Shown one piece after another: positions 1-9,260 of a stretch of DNA of 64,000 nucleotides. Each line of letters begins with the position of its first letter. Position 1 is the first letter of the stretch. The position numbers were made by a program, and so were the translations under genes. Under the pieces are notes generated by a model that did not search any database, had not been told where the DNA came from, and saw nothing but the letters and a program-made list of their open reading frames with translations. The DNA is taken from NCBI GenBank assembly GCA_021296265.1, contig JAGWAT010000001.1, positions 12,675 to 76,674 on the forward strand, written 5' to 3'. This DNA is from Alphaproteobacteria bacterium (GTDB lineage: Bacteria > Pseudomonadota > Alphaproteobacteria > TMED109).

Positions 1-629
1 GGCGCCACGCCCATGGCCACGACTTCGGCACCGAGTTCCCAGAGCACCTGTGGCGTGACGCGCCAGGCCGCGCCGTTGGCGCAGTCCACCACGACCTTGA
101 GACCGTCCAGCCTGAGGTTGGACGGCACAGTGGCCTTGACCCATTCGTTGTACCGGCCAACGGCATCGTCGATCCGCTTGGCGCGGCCGATGTGCGCCGC
201 CACCGCCAGCGAGTTCGACGCCGGCATTTTCTGCAAGCGCTCCTCGAGTGACCGCTCGACGTCTTCGGAAAGCTTGCGGCCGTCCTCCCCAAACAGCTTG
301 ATGCCATTGTCCTGCCACACGTTGTGTGACCCGGAGATCATGACGCCCAGGTCGCACCGCATGGAGCGGACCAGCATGGGAATTGCAGCCGTTGGGATGG
401 GGCCGACGAGGAACACGTTCATGCCGATGGACAGGAATCCACTGGTCAAGGCCGTTTCCATCATGTAGCCCGACAGCCGCGTGTCCTTCCCGATGACCAC
501 GTGGTGGCGATGGTCGCCGCGCGTGAATTCCGCACCGGCAGCAATACCGATGCGCTGGACGAAGTCGGGCGTCAGCGGTGGCTCGTTGGCACGGCCACGA
601 ATTCCATCGGTTCCGAAGATGCGTCCCAT
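1..629 (-). CDS. glmM: Phosphoglucosamine mutase (3' end beyond window)
   Basis: GlmM interconverts glucosamine-6-phosphate and glucosamine-1-phosphate, the step before UDP-GlcNAc synthesis for peptidoglycan and LPS. Only the N-terminal 209 residues lie in the window; the gene runs off the left edge. The protein begins [15 protein letters not shown], the usual family N-terminus, and has the substrate-phosphate RLSGYM region. The active-site serine loop reads [15 protein letters not shown], where most family members have ASHNP, so the phosphoserine is present with slightly changed flanks. The ATG at 629 has a good upstream GGAAAGGAC. It ends the pal-cpoB-tilS-ftsH-folP-glmM series, but the opposite-strand gene at 711-1928 separates it from folP, so it probably has its own promoter in the 81-base divergent gap. 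Confidence 0.93.
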   Translation of the reverse strand, partial: MGRIFGTDGIRGRANEPPLTPDFVQRIGIAAGAEFTRGDHRHHVVIGKDTRLSGYMMETALTSGFLSIGMNVFLVGPIPTAAIPMLVRSMRCDLGVMISGSHNVWQDNGIKLFGEDGRKLSEDVERSLEERLQKMPASNSLAVAAHIGRAKRIDDAVGRYNEWVKATVPSNLRLDGLKVVVDCANGAAWRVTPQVLWELGAEVVAMGVA

Positions 630-710
630 AGTCCTTTCCGAAACGCTACTGTGGCGCCTTTCTACAGACGGGATCGTTACCCGTAAACGGGAGCCTCGGG
701 GGCATCAGAA

Positions 711-1928
711 ATGAAAATTACTGCGATCGAGACCGTCTCGCATGCTCGTTTTCCCAACCTCCTGTGGGTACATGTGCACACTGACGAGGGGATCATAGGT
801 CTGGGTGAGACCTTCTACGGGACGGGGTCCTCGGAGGGGCACATCCACACGTACGCAGCCCAGCTCCTGTTGGGGGAAGATCCGCTCCAGATCGACCGGC
901 ACAGCAAGCGGCTGGTGACCTACATCGGACACTCCGGCTCCGGCGCCGAGGTCCGGGGCAATTCCGCATTGGATGTGGCGCTGTGGGACATCTGGGGGAA
1001 GGCGACGGGGCAGCCTATCTATCAGCTCTTGGGTGGACGAAGCCGGGATTCCATCCGCGTGTACAACACTTGTGCCGGCTATCAGTACGTCCGAAGCCAT
1101 GCCAAACAGGGAACCGACAGCTTCAACCTCCCAGGCGATCAGCCGGAAGGGCCGTACGAAGATCTCCAAGCGTTTCTGACGAATGCCGGCGCGCTGGCCA
1201 AGAGCCTGCAGGAGATGGGCATCACGGGGATGAAGATCTGGCCGTTCGACTATGCCGCGGAAGCTTCTGGCGGACATTACATCTCACCTGCCGACTTGGC
1301 CCGCGCGGTGGAGCCGTTCGAGAAGATCCGTGACGCCGTGGGCGACAGCATGGACATCATGGTCGAGCTTCACGCTATGTGGGACCTCCCGCAGGCCAAG
1401 CGAATCGCGGCAGCGCTGGAGCCGTGCAACCCGTTCTGGTTCGAGGACCCGATCCGCATGGACAGCCTGCGGAGCCTGAAGGATTTTCGCGATTCCACGC
1501 GAGTTCCCACCACGGCCAGCGAAACTCTTGGCAGCCGGGGCCAGTTCCGCGAGCTCCTGGAACTCGGCGCATGTGACTACGTGATGTACGACATCGGCTG
1601 GGTCGGCGGACTTTCCGAAGCCCGCAAGATTGCTGCAATGGCCGAGGCCTGGCATCGCCCGGTCGCGCCCCACGACTGCACGGGGCCGGTCATTTTCTCG
1701 GCCTCGGTGCACCATGTGATGAACGCGACCAATGCCCTGGTGCAGGAAGTGGTCCGCGCCTTTTACTACGGCTGGTTCCAAGAGGTCGTGAGCGACCTGC
1801 CGCCGCTCGAGAACGGATTCCTGCGGCCGCTGGAAGGGCCGGGTCTCGGGCTGCATCTCCGGCCCGAGTTTCTCGACGACCCGGATTGCAGGGTTCGGAG
1901 AACGGACGTTCGCGGCACCACCGGGTGA
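711..1928 (+). CDS. Mandelate racemase/muconate lactonizing-type enolase superfamily enzyme (sugar-acid dehydratase-like)
   Basis: A 405-residue enolase-superfamily protein, probably a dehydratase of a sugar acid. The N-terminal capping domain contains EGIIGLGETFYG and an ALWDIWGKATGQP segment. The barrel carries the three expected Mg2+ ligands in order: the Glu of MVELHAMWD, the Glu of WFEDPI and the Glu of TASETLGSR. A likely acid/base His lies in APHDCTGP. The segment GMKIWPFD holds one Lys, not the K-x-K pair of true racemases, which favours dehydratase chemistry. The substrate cannot be named from sequence. The ATG at 711 follows a G-rich stretch. It lies alone on the plus strand inside a conserved minus-strand gene series and converges on folP, so it looks like an insertion. 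Confidence 0.85.
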   Translation: MKITAIETVSHARFPNLLWVHVHTDEGIIGLGETFYGTGSSEGHIHTYAAQLLLGEDPLQIDRHSKRLVTYIGHSGSGAEVRGNSALDVALWDIWGKATGQPIYQLLGGRSRDSIRVYNTCAGYQYVRSHAKQGTDSFNLPGDQPEGPYEDLQAFLTNAGALAKSLQEMGITGMKIWPFDYAAEASGGHYISPADLARAVEPFEKIRDAVGDSMDIMVELHAMWDLPQAKRIAAALEPCNPFWFEDPIRMDSLRSLKDFRDSTRVPTTASETLGSRGQFRELLELGACDYVMYDIGWVGGLSEARKIAAMAEAWHRPVAPHDCTGPVIFSASVHHVMNATNALVQEVVRAFYYGWFQEVVSDLPPLENGFLRPLEGPGLGLHLRPEFLDDPDCRVRRTDVRGTTG

Positions 1929-2044
1929 CCGGTGCGGCAGGGCCGGTTGGCCCGCTGGCGGTCGAGTGTTTCGATGTTCGCCGGCGGTATCCGGTTCCCG
2001 GTTCAGTGCGGTTCCTCCGGTGGCCGGTTGGCTGGGGGCGTTCG

Positions 2045-3187
2045 CTAGGCCCGGCGAGGGCGGTCGTCGAGTCCTGGCGCCGCTTCGGCCATCGACCGGC
2101 CGAGGGCGTCCCAAACGCGCAGCGCCTGGCGGGTTTCCACGACATCGTGAACGCGAACCAGGTTTGCGCCCTGGCTGGCGGCATGAAGCGCAATCGCCAG
2201 TGAACCGCCGAGCCGGTCCGACACCGGTGCGTTACGGTCCAGACGCCCGATGATGGATTTGCGGGATGCCCCCACCATGAGACCATGACCGAGGCAGTGG
2301 AACATCGGTAGCCAGGTCAGGAGTGTCAGGTTGTGGGCCTGGTTCTTGCCGAACCCGAGACCCGGATCGACGACGATCCGATGGGGCGGGAGGCCGGCTG
2401 CGCGGGCCCGCTGTACCGCCCTGGAAAGATCGGCATAGACCTCGCACGGGGCGTGGTCGTAGCGGGGCCGGACCTGCATGGTTGGCGGCGTGCCGCGCAT
2501 GTGCATCAGCACCACGGCCAGCCCCGAGCGTGCGGCGGTTCGGGCGCTGTCTGGTGAATGCGATAAGGCTGTGACGTCGTTCACGATGGCGGCTCCCGCG
2601 GCTGCGGCTGCCAGCATGGTCTCGGGATTGCGCGTGTCGACGGAGATCACCGCACCATGTTGGTGCAGCGCCTCGATGACCGGCACCACGCGCCGAAGCT
2701 CGTCCGCCGCCGCCACCGGCACAGCTCCCGGTCGGGTGGATTCTCCGCCCACATCAAGGATGTCGGCGCCGGCTTCAAGCATGTCGCAGCCATGCGCGAT
2801 GGCCCGTTCAGGGGTCAAGTACCGGCCGCCGTCGGAGAAGCTGTCCGGAGTCACATTGACCACACCCACGATGCGGGTGCGGTCGAGCGCGACGCCCGCA
2901 AAGGGAGCGCGCGCGGCCGTGAGGGCGTGGCGGTTTGCCCGATGCCGGTCGTCGTCTAGCGCGGACAGTGGCAGCGGGCGCACCGACGGCGTGGGTTGGC
3001 CGGGGACCACTTCGTCGACGGCGGCAAACGCCATGGGGCCGCCAGCCAGGGGCAGCCGTTCCGTGGCGGGCCGGGCGAAGTGCGCGAGTTCTCGCGGTCG
3101 GAGCAGTACGGGATGCGTGCCTTCCGTTAGCCGTCGACCAGGTGCATCAAGCGTTCTCGGGTTGCGCTGTGCCTTCGCCCTGATCAT
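2045..3187 (-). CDS. folP: Dihydropteroate synthase
   Basis: FolP condenses p-aminobenzoate with dihydropterin pyrophosphate to make dihydropteroate in folate synthesis. The flexible pterin-binding loop [12 protein letters not shown] is at about residues 110-121, followed by [10 protein letters not shown], a VISVDTRNP strand, [24 protein letters not shown] and the terminal GASRKS and RVHDV motifs, all as in the family. An N-terminal extension of about 90 residues precedes the TIM barrel, as in other alphaproteobacterial FolP proteins. The start is uncertain: ATG at 3187 is chosen because it is the ATG nearest the ftsH stop that keeps the extension. It overlaps the ftsH 3' end by 41 bases and has only a weak ribosome site. 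Confidence 0.9.
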   Translation of the reverse strand: MIRAKAQRNPRTLDAPGRRLTEGTHPVLLRPRELAHFARPATERLPLAGGPMAFAAVDEVVPGQPTPSVRPLPLSALDDDRHRANRHALTAARAPFAGVALDRTRIVGVVNVTPDSFSDGGRYLTPERAIAHGCDMLEAGADILDVGGESTRPGAVPVAAADELRRVVPVIEALHQHGAVISVDTRNPETMLAAAAAGAAIVNDVTALSHSPDSARTAARSGLAVVLMHMRGTPPTMQVRPRYDHAPCEVYADLSRAVQRARAAGLPPHRIVVDPGLGFGKNQAHNLTLLTWLPMFHCLGHGLMVGASRKSIIGRLDRNAPVSDRLGGSLAIALHAASQGANLVRVHDVVETRQALRVWDALGRSMAEAAPGLDDRPRRA

Positions 3188-5063
3188 GGGATACGCCGCT
3201 TTGCGGCACCGAGGAACGTCGACCCGTTTCCGGTGCCGCATCGTCGTCGTCGTCGCGGAGGATTGAGCGCCCGGACAACACCGCTCGGACTTCCTCTGCT
3301 GTCAAGGTCTCGTATTCGAGGAGGCTTCCGGCCAAGACGTGCAGTTGGTCGACGCGGGCTTCCAGAATCGTCCGCGCGGTGGTTTCGCCGTCCTCAACGA
3401 TCCGACGAACTTCTTCGTCGATCATGCGGGCGGTCTGGTCGGACATGTTGCGCTGTTCTGCAACAGAGTGACCGAGGAACACCTCCTCCTGATTGCTTTG
3501 CAGGCGGATCGGACCCAGCCGCTCGCTGAACCCAAACTCCATCACCATCCGGCGCGCCAAATTCGTGGCCTGCTGGATATCGTTGCCGGCGCCGGTGGTG
3601 ATGTGGCGCTTGCCGTAGATGAGTTCTTCGGCAATGCGACCACCGAACAGGCCGGCAATTTGCGCCTCCAGCTCGATCTGGGTGTGCGCGTACTTGTCCC
3701 GTTCGGGCAACCACATGGTGACACCGAGCGCCCGCCCGCGCGGGATGATCGTGACCTTGTGGAGCGGCTCATGCCCTTCCACGTTCAGCATCACGATCGC
3801 ATGCCCCGATTCGTGATAGGCGGTCATCTTCCGCTCGTCTTCCGTCATCACCATCGAGCGCCGCTCGGCCCCCATCATGACCTTGTCCTTGGCCTGCTCG
3901 AATTCGGCCATGCCGACGGACCGGCGACCCTTGCGGGCCGCTAGGAGGGCGGCTTCATTGACCAGGTTCGCAAGATCCGCCCCCGAGAAACCGGGCGTTC
4001 CGCGGGCAATGGTCCGGATGTTGACGTCGTTGCCGACAGGCACCTTCCGCATGTGCACGCGAAGGATCTTCTCGCGTCCGACGATGTCCGGATTGGAGAC
4101 AACGACCTGACGGTCAAACCGGCCGGGGCGGAGCAGTGCCGGGTCGAGAACGTCGGGTCGGTTGGTCGCAGCGATCATGATGACGCCTTCGTTGGCCTCG
4201 AAACCGTCCATCTCGACCAGCAGCTGGTTGAGTGTTTGCTCGCGTTCGTCGTTGCCGCCGCCCAAGCCCGCACCACGTTGCCTGCCGACCGCATCGATTT
4301 CATCAACGAACACGATGCAGGGGGCGTTCTTCTTCGCCTGCCCGAACATGTCGCGGACCCTGCTCGCCCCGACGCCGACAAACATCTCGACGAAATCGGA
4401 GCCTGAGATCGTGAAGAACGGGACGTTCGCCTCACCGGCGACCGCTCGGGCGAGAAGGGTCTTTCCGGTCCCCGGCGGGCCCACTAGCAGGACGCCTTTG
4501 GGAATTGAGCCTCCCAGACGTTGGAACTTCTGCGGGCTCTTCAGGAATTCCACGATTTCCTGCAGTTCTTCTTTCGCCTCGTCGACGCCCGCGACGTTGT
4601 CGAACGTGACCCGCTGTTGATTCTCCGTGAGCAGGCGCGCACGCGATTTTCCGAACCCGAATGCCTTGCCATTGCCCGACTGCATCTGGCGCATGAAGAA
4701 GATCCAGATCCCGATGAACAGCAGCATTGGCAACCAGTTGAGCAACAGCCCCACCACCGGCGAGACGCTGCTTTCCTCCGGCGCCGCGCGCACGGTAACG
4801 TCGTGCTCGCGCAACAGGGGAAGCAGGCTGGCGTCCTCGAGACCGTACGTGGTGAACCGTTGGCCGTTCCGGTAGAGGCCGTCAATCACGCGGCCACTGA
4901 CAATGACCGACTTCACCTGACCGGTCTCCACGTTCTCGACGAACGTGGAGTAGTCGATTTCGGCGGAATTCTGCTGTGTACTGCTGTTGAACAGGTTGTA
5001 GGCGGTAACCACGACCAGCCCGATCACAATCCAAAGCGCGAGATTGCGGGCAAAACCGTTCAT
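3147..5063 (-). CDS. ftsH: ATP-dependent zinc metalloprotease FtsH
   Basis: FtsH is the membrane-anchored AAA+ protease that extracts and degrades membrane proteins and short-lived regulators. The 638-residue protein has two membrane segments (about residues 8-25 and 102-125) around a small periplasmic domain. It also has Walker A GPPGTGKT at 195-202, Walker B with VFVDEID near 251-257, the arginine-finger region RPGRFDR, and the zinc site HESGH at 416-420. The C-terminal tail contains a run of five aspartates (DDDDD). The start is ATG 5063, with GAGGA just upstream. It overlaps the end of tilS by four bases (ATGA), so the two genes are probably translationally coupled, and it is followed by folP. 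Confidence 0.97.
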   Translation of the reverse strand: MNGFARNLALWIVIGLVVVTAYNLFNSSTQQNSAEIDYSTFVENVETGQVKSVIVSGRVIDGLYRNGQRFTTYGLEDASLLPLLREHDVTVRAAPEESSVSPVVGLLLNWLPMLLFIGIWIFFMRQMQSGNGKAFGFGKSRARLLTENQQRVTFDNVAGVDEAKEELQEIVEFLKSPQKFQRLGGSIPKGVLLVGPPGTGKTLLARAVAGEANVPFFTISGSDFVEMFVGVGASRVRDMFGQAKKNAPCIVFVDEIDAVGRQRGAGLGGGNDEREQTLNQLLVEMDGFEANEGVIMIAATNRPDVLDPALLRPGRFDRQVVVSNPDIVGREKILRVHMRKVPVGNDVNIRTIARGTPGFSGADLANLVNEAALLAARKGRRSVGMAEFEQAKDKVMMGAERRSMVMTEDERKMTAYHESGHAIVMLNVEGHEPLHKVTIIPRGRALGVTMWLPERDKYAHTQIELEAQIAGLFGGRIAEELIYGKRHITTGAGNDIQQATNLARRMVMEFGFSERLGPIRLQSNQEEVFLGHSVAEQRNMSDQTARMIDEEVRRIVEDGETTARTILEARVDQLHVLAGSLLEYETLTAEEVRAVLSGRSILRDDDDDAAPETGRRSSVPQSGVSHDQGEGTAQPENA

Positions 5064-6436
5064 GCTTGTCCTCGATGGCCGGTGATTCGACAGTCCCCGA
5101 TCGCCGATAGCGGCGACACGCCGGCCAGCAGCGTGGATCGGGGTTCGAAGGCGACCTGTATGCTCGAGCGGAGACGTTTGTCCCGCCACCAATTTAGGTG
5201 GGGCACGGCGACTAATCCGTCAAGATCACGGATTGCGGGCAGTGTAGCAAGATGCGTGCGGCAGACGCGTTGCCCGGGGGGCAGGACGGGCAGGCTGCCT
5301 AGATCTCGCGCTCCGAGGGCGCCGACTGTCAGACCCTCGGTGGAGACGTCGCTGGCAATCCGGAAGCGGTGGTCCCAGACTGACATGGGGAACCGGAGGG
5401 GCAGGGAGCCGGAGACCGCTCTCGGCTCCCGGGTGACGAGGAGCTGGCCCTCGCCCAACGTGAGGATGGTGCCCCCGAGCGTGAATCTGCCCCCGGTACC
5501 GCTGTGGATGCGCTCCACGATCCGTCGCAAGGACGTCGTGCGGGGCGGATAGCAGCGCCCCGCAACCGCCTGCACTGCCGCGGCGACGCACCGAAGCGCG
5601 AGCAGGTCGGGCAGGGCCGCGCACGCAGCTTGGTCGATGGCCAAGAATCCCAGCGGTGACACAAGCACGGCGCCGCGCAAGCGGACGGCGGCGGCGCGGT
5701 CAGCGACCGCATCCAAGTTCCGGAACGCTCGGGCCGCGTCCGCCAATTGGGCGGGTGCCGGAAGGGCCGAGGCGGGATCGCCTAGGAGTCGCCGCAGCCG
5801 AACCCGCGTGTACCGCTCATCCTGATTGGACGGATCCTCCAGGAAATCACCGCCATGGAGTTTCAGGGTAGCGCGTAGCCGGGACTTCGGTACGCCAAGG
5901 AGCGGGCGCACGAGTTCGACGGTCTCCGTCGGGGTGCGCACGCGCATGCATCCGAGCCCCCGGATACCACTACCCGCAGCGAGACGCATGAGGAATGTTT
6001 CAGCCTGGTCCTCGAGGTGATGCGCCAGCAGGAGGTTGGTCACGCCCGCCCGCAGGCACCACGAACCCAACAGCTGGTAGCGCGCTGTGCGGGCCCGCTC
6101 CTGGATCCGGTGCGTGACGTCGCCGTGGTACCAGGTCAGGGTTTCGTGCCGCAGTCCGATCGCACGGGCCCACTTGGAGACCGAGACGGCCTCGGCAGCG
6201 GATTCTCGGCGAAGACGGTGATCCACCGTCAACGCGGTGACGGTCCCCCGGCGGCTTCCAGCCCAGGCTGCAATCAAATGGGCGAGCGCCATGCTGTCGG
6301 CTCCGCCCGACACGGCGACGGCAAGGGGTTCGCCACGATGCGGGAAGAGTCCGGCCGCGGCCGCGAGGCGTCCGAATTCTGCCGGCGCAATCGGTCGACG
6401 CGCCGTCGGCGTATCAGGTACAGCCAGCGCGCTCAC
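5060..6436 (-). CDS. tilS: tRNA(Ile)-lysidine synthase
   Basis: TilS attaches lysine to C34 of the AUA-reading tRNA-Ile, changing both its codon and amino-acid identity. The N-type ATP pyrophosphatase P-loop [10 protein letters not shown] is near residue 42 from the chosen start. It is followed by [10 protein letters not shown], the [14 protein letters not shown] segment and GIRGLGCM, all family landmarks. The C-terminal part (GTILTLGEG to WWRDKR) resembles the substrate-binding domain. Start choice is weak: GTG 6436 overlaps cpoB by 23 bases, and an ATG at 6475 is an alternative with longer overlap. The stop overlaps the ftsH start by four bases. Confidence 0.9.
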   Translation of the reverse strand: MSALAVPDTPTARRPIAPAEFGRLAAAAGLFPHRGEPLAVAVSGGADSMALAHLIAAWAGSRRGTVTALTVDHRLRRESAAEAVSVSKWARAIGLRHETLTWYHGDVTHRIQERARTARYQLLGSWCLRAGVTNLLLAHHLEDQAETFLMRLAAGSGIRGLGCMRVRTPTETVELVRPLLGVPKSRLRATLKLHGGDFLEDPSNQDERYTRVRLRRLLGDPASALPAPAQLADAARAFRNLDAVADRAAAVRLRGAVLVSPLGFLAIDQAACAALPDLLALRCVAAAVQAVAGRCYPPRTTSLRRIVERIHSGTGGRFTLGGTILTLGEGQLLVTREPRAVSGSLPLRFPMSVWDHRFRIASDVSTEGLTVGALGARDLGSLPVLPPGQRVCRTHLATLPAIRDLDGLVAVPHLNWWRDKRLRSSIQVAFEPRSTLLAGVSPLSAIGDCRITGHRGQA

Positions 6437-7238
6437 GGCCGAGGACCGCCCGGTCACGCGTGCGCTTCGATGCATCGGGGAAGTCCAGTTCCAGGCGCTG
6501 AAAGGCTTGGCAGGCTTCGGTGTCCTTGCCAAGTGCAATCAGCGAGAGCCCCAGCTTGAGCAGGATGTCGGGGGCCTTCTGCTTGTCGGGTGCACTTTGA
6601 AATCCACGGGCGAATTCGGCGGCAGCTTGTGCATACTGTTCGCGCACGTAGTGGCTTTCGCCAAGCCAGTAGTAAGCGTTGTCAGTGAGGGTACTGTTCG
6701 GGTAGTTCCGGATGAACTCCCGGAACGCGGCCTCCGCGCCGGCATAGTCCGCCGTGCCGAGTAACTCATAGGCCCGCCGGTAGCTGGCTTCCTCGTCGTC
6801 AAACTGGGTAGTGGCCGCCGGCGGTACTTCTGCAGTGGGTCCGGACTGTACTTCCGACGGTACCGTGTCCCCGGTTCCAGGTCCGCCGCCTGCAATGGGT
6901 ATCGGAGATGCCGTGGCGGTCGTCGGACCAGGGACCTGTGGGGTCGGGGCTGCGCTGGTGGCCGCCTGTGCCTCCTCCAGCTCTCGAAGCTCTCCGCGAA
7001 TCTGTTCAAGCAGGTGACGGTTCTCCTGCATCGCGCCGGTCACGGTACGAAGGGAGTCTTCAAGTTCCTGCAGTCGCCGCTCCTGGCTTGCAATCGCCTC
7101 GGCCTGGCGCGAGAGGCTCTCGAGCCTGGTCTCCAATGCTTCGAGCCGCGCGTCGTCCGCCTCCTGCGCGGCGGCAGGACCGGCGACAACTGCGACCCAG
7201 AGGCCTGCCGCTACGATCGCTGCGACATGCCGGATCAC
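6414..7238 (-). CDS. cpoB: Cell division coordinator CpoB (Tol-Pal system protein YbgF)
   Basis: CpoB is a periplasmic TPR protein linking Tol-Pal outer-membrane constriction to peptidoglycan synthesis. The 274-residue protein has a signal peptide ending in GPAAAQ. A coiled coil follows (about residues 28-95, heptads such as LEALETRLESL), which mediates trimerisation in the family. After a Pro/Thr-rich linker come about three TPR units, including AYYWLGESHYVREQY and LLKLGLSLIALGK. The start is GTG 7238, which overlaps the pal TGA as GTGA. An ATG at 7277 would overlap pal by 43 bases and add a non-signal leader, so it was rejected. Confidence 0.93.
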   Translation of the reverse strand: MIRHVAAIVAAGLWVAVVAGPAAAQEADDARLEALETRLESLSRQAEAIASQERRLQELEDSLRTVTGAMQENRHLLEQIRGELRELEEAQAATSAAPTPQVPGPTTATASPIPIAGGGPGTGDTVPSEVQSGPTAEVPPAATTQFDDEEASYRRAYELLGTADYAGAEAAFREFIRNYPNSTLTDNAYYWLGESHYVREQYAQAAAEFARGFQSAPDKQKAPDILLKLGLSLIALGKDTEACQAFQRLELDFPDASKRTRDRAVLGRERAGCT

Positions 7239-7792
7239 GGGTTGATTACGGTGACCGCTACCCGGTTTTGGCGCCAAGCGTCTTCGTTGTGGCCCGCGAC
7301 TTCAGGGCGCTCCTTTCCATAGGAGAGCGTTGAAATCCGGTTGGCCTCTACCCCGAGCGACACGAGATAGGTCTTGACGGCCTCGGCGCGACGTTCGCCG
7401 AGTGCAATGTTGTATTCCCGGGTACCGCGTTCGTCGCAATGCCCCTCAATCGTGACCGTCAGCCCCGAAGCGCCCAGCAAGAGTTCGCCCTGTGCACGGA
7501 GCGTTGCTTCTCCCTCGACGCCGATGGCGCTCTTGTCATAGTCGAAATAGACCCGGTCACCAGCATCGATCAGATGGACCTCAGCCTGCTCTTCAGGAGT
7601 CAGCTGGGTGGTGCCGGCCGTCTCTTCGGTTTCGATATCGATGTACTGTTCAGTCTCGGTAATGTCGGTGAGATTTGTTCCGTCCACGACGTCCGCCGGG
7701 CCGGCGGTCGGTTCTTGCTCGGAAGGGCTGCCGCACGCGGCGAGCGCCAGCGCCACGCCGAGGGCCACAAGGATTTGGGTAGGCCGATGCAT
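7235..7792 (-). CDS. pal: Peptidoglycan-associated lipoprotein Pal
   Basis: Pal is an outer-membrane lipoprotein that binds meso-DAP peptidoglycan and TolB. The 185-residue protein opens with a lipoprotein signal ending LALAAC (Cys20 lipidated), then an acidic Thr/Glu-rich linker. The OmpA-like domain follows: VYFDYDKSAI, EGHCDERGTREYN, LGERRAEAVKTYL, ISTLSYGKERP and the final RQNRVAV. The Asp and Arg that bind diaminopimelate are in the CDERGT and QNR motifs. ATG 7792 has AGGATT upstream. The gene heads the pal-cpoB-tilS-ftsH-folP run. No tolQ, tolR, tolA or tolB precedes it; a divergent dioxygenase gene lies about 600 bases upstream. Confidence 0.95.
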   Translation of the reverse strand: MHRPTQILVALGVALALAACGSPSEQEPTAGPADVVDGTNLTDITETEQYIDIETEETAGTTQLTPEEQAEVHLIDAGDRVYFDYDKSAIGVEGEATLRAQGELLLGASGLTVTIEGHCDERGTREYNIALGERRAEAVKTYLVSLGVEANRISTLSYGKERPEVAGHNEDAWRQNRVAVTVINP

Positions 7793-8398
7793 TGCTGAAT
7801 CCTGCATAACGTGTGAGGCAGCCGCCGAGATAATGGACGGGCGAACGGAAGGACACGTCCGCCGCATCGAGAAATCCGTCGCGGCATTCGGGACGATAAA
7901 AGAAAACTAGGGTGGCGACAATGATCGAGACACCCCCGCACTGCCGTGTCCACATTCGCATCACTCCGCGCCACGGCCCATCACACCTGGGGTGCGGAGC
8001 TGGTTTGGCCTACGAATTCGTGCGGCGGACCGGCCGGGACACGAAACGAACTCTGTGTCGCCGTTCGCGCCGCACGGGATTTCCCGCTGGCCTGTTGAAG
8101 CGATGGAGACAATGCCTCGGATCGGGATCTACCATCCGATCGGCAGCAGATGACAAGCACACGCGGGACACCCGGGACCGGATCCCGGGCGCTTGACGGA
8201 ACGGGACGGGATCGGGGGGCGTCTTGGCAGATGATGCTCGGGACAATGTCAGGCCCGCTTTGCTGCGGGTCGAATGGGGGCGCGTGCATCCGTCGCAGTT
8301 GCGGCGCGTTGGTGAACGCCGCCGCCGGCGCTCATGATAGAACATAGGGAAGCGGCGCAGACGCTGACCCCCTGGCAGATTCCACCAAGGACGACGCG
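7793..8398. other. Divergent intergenic region, pal / dioxygenase
   Basis: This 606-base gap separates divergently transcribed genes and should hold both promoters. Short open frames exist here but show no recognisable protein, no convincing ribosome sites and mutually overlapping antisense frames, so none is called. I see no tRNA, hairpin with T-run, or long repeat. No sigma-70 pair was good enough to report. In many relatives tolB would end here. Confidence 0.6.
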
Positions 8399-9202
8399 AT
8401 GACCGCACTCACCGGACCCATGCGGCAGGACTTCGAAGATCGCGGCTTCCTTGTGCTGCCCGGCCTCTTCTCTGAGGATGAAATCGCGGCCGTACGGGCG
8501 GAGGTCGAGACCGTGGCGTCACAGACCGGCCCTGAAGTCGTATACGAGCTGGAGTCGGATGCTGTGCGGATGGTCTACGGTGCCCACCGCCACAACGAGG
8601 CGTTCCGCCGCCTCTCGCGCCATCCGCGATGGCTGGAACCGGTTCAGGCCTTGATGGGTGGGCCGGTCTACATCCACCAGTCGCGCCTCAACACGAAGGC
8701 CGCGTTCCACGGCGGAGCCTGGACATGGCATCAGGACTACGCCACCTGGTCTGACCGCGACGGGCTCCGGGAGCCCCGCGCCTTCATGGTCGCGGTCCTG
8801 CTGGATGAGGCCACCATGGTCAATGGGCCGCTCATGCTAGTGCCCGGATCCCACCGCCGCGGGCTGATCGCCGCTGCCGTCGACAATCACGAGTCCCCTA
8901 ACTACACGGTGTTCCAGATCAGCAAGGGTCATCTCGCGCAGGTTGTCGATGCGGGCGGCATTGAACCGGTCGTGGGTCCGGCCGGATCGGTGCTAATCAG
9001 CCATGCCAACATGGTTCACGGCTCCGCGGGCAACATCACACCCTGGCCGCGCCGCATCTTCTACCTCAACGTCGCGGCCGTCGATAACCCGCCCACCAAG
9101 TTCGATCGCGCCGAGCATCTTTGCACGCGCGACTGGTCGCCGATCGGGCCTCTGGCCGACGACTGCCTGCGCACGCTCGGTGATGGGTCGGCGCCGACTT
9201 GA
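8399..9202 (+). CDS. EctD-like Fe(II)/2-oxoglutarate dioxygenase (phytanoyl-CoA dioxygenase family)
   Basis: A 267-residue non-heme iron hydroxylase of the PhyH superfamily. The iron triad is visible as H111 and D113 (WHQDYATW) and H207 (MVHGSAGNITPWPRR). The stretches HQSRLNTKAAF, WHQDYATWSDRDG and GPLMLVPGSH match, position for position, the pattern I know from ectoine hydroxylase (WHSDFETW, NGPLMxxPGSH, MHGSNGNITPFPR). An EctD-like reaction on a compatible solute or small amino-acid-like molecule is therefore the best guess. No ectABC genes are present, so ectoine itself is unproven. ATG 8399 is preceded by AAGGAC. The gene is monocistronic and converges on pccA. Confidence 0.83.
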   Translation: MTALTGPMRQDFEDRGFLVLPGLFSEDEIAAVRAEVETVASQTGPEVVYELESDAVRMVYGAHRHNEAFRRLSRHPRWLEPVQALMGGPVYIHQSRLNTKAAFHGGAWTWHQDYATWSDRDGLREPRAFMVAVLLDEATMVNGPLMLVPGSHRRGLIAAAVDNHESPNYTVFQISKGHLAQVVDAGGIEPVVGPAGSVLISHANMVHGSAGNITPWPRRIFYLNVAAVDNPPTKFDRAEHLCTRDWSPIGPLADDCLRTLGDGSAPT

Positions 9203-9260
9203 GCGAAGGGGTCGATTAGGCGAATTACTGTCGGCGCCGGCTCTGCCGAAGATTAAGCCC

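Noticed and set aside
1940-1953. Short hairpin GGGCC-GGTT-GGCCC between convergent enolase-like gene and folP as a terminator
   Set aside because: Only five stem pairs and no T-run; such palindromes are common at this GC content.
8399-9202. Assigning the dioxygenase firmly as ectD
   Set aside because: No ectoine genes are visible, so only an EctD-like call is supported.
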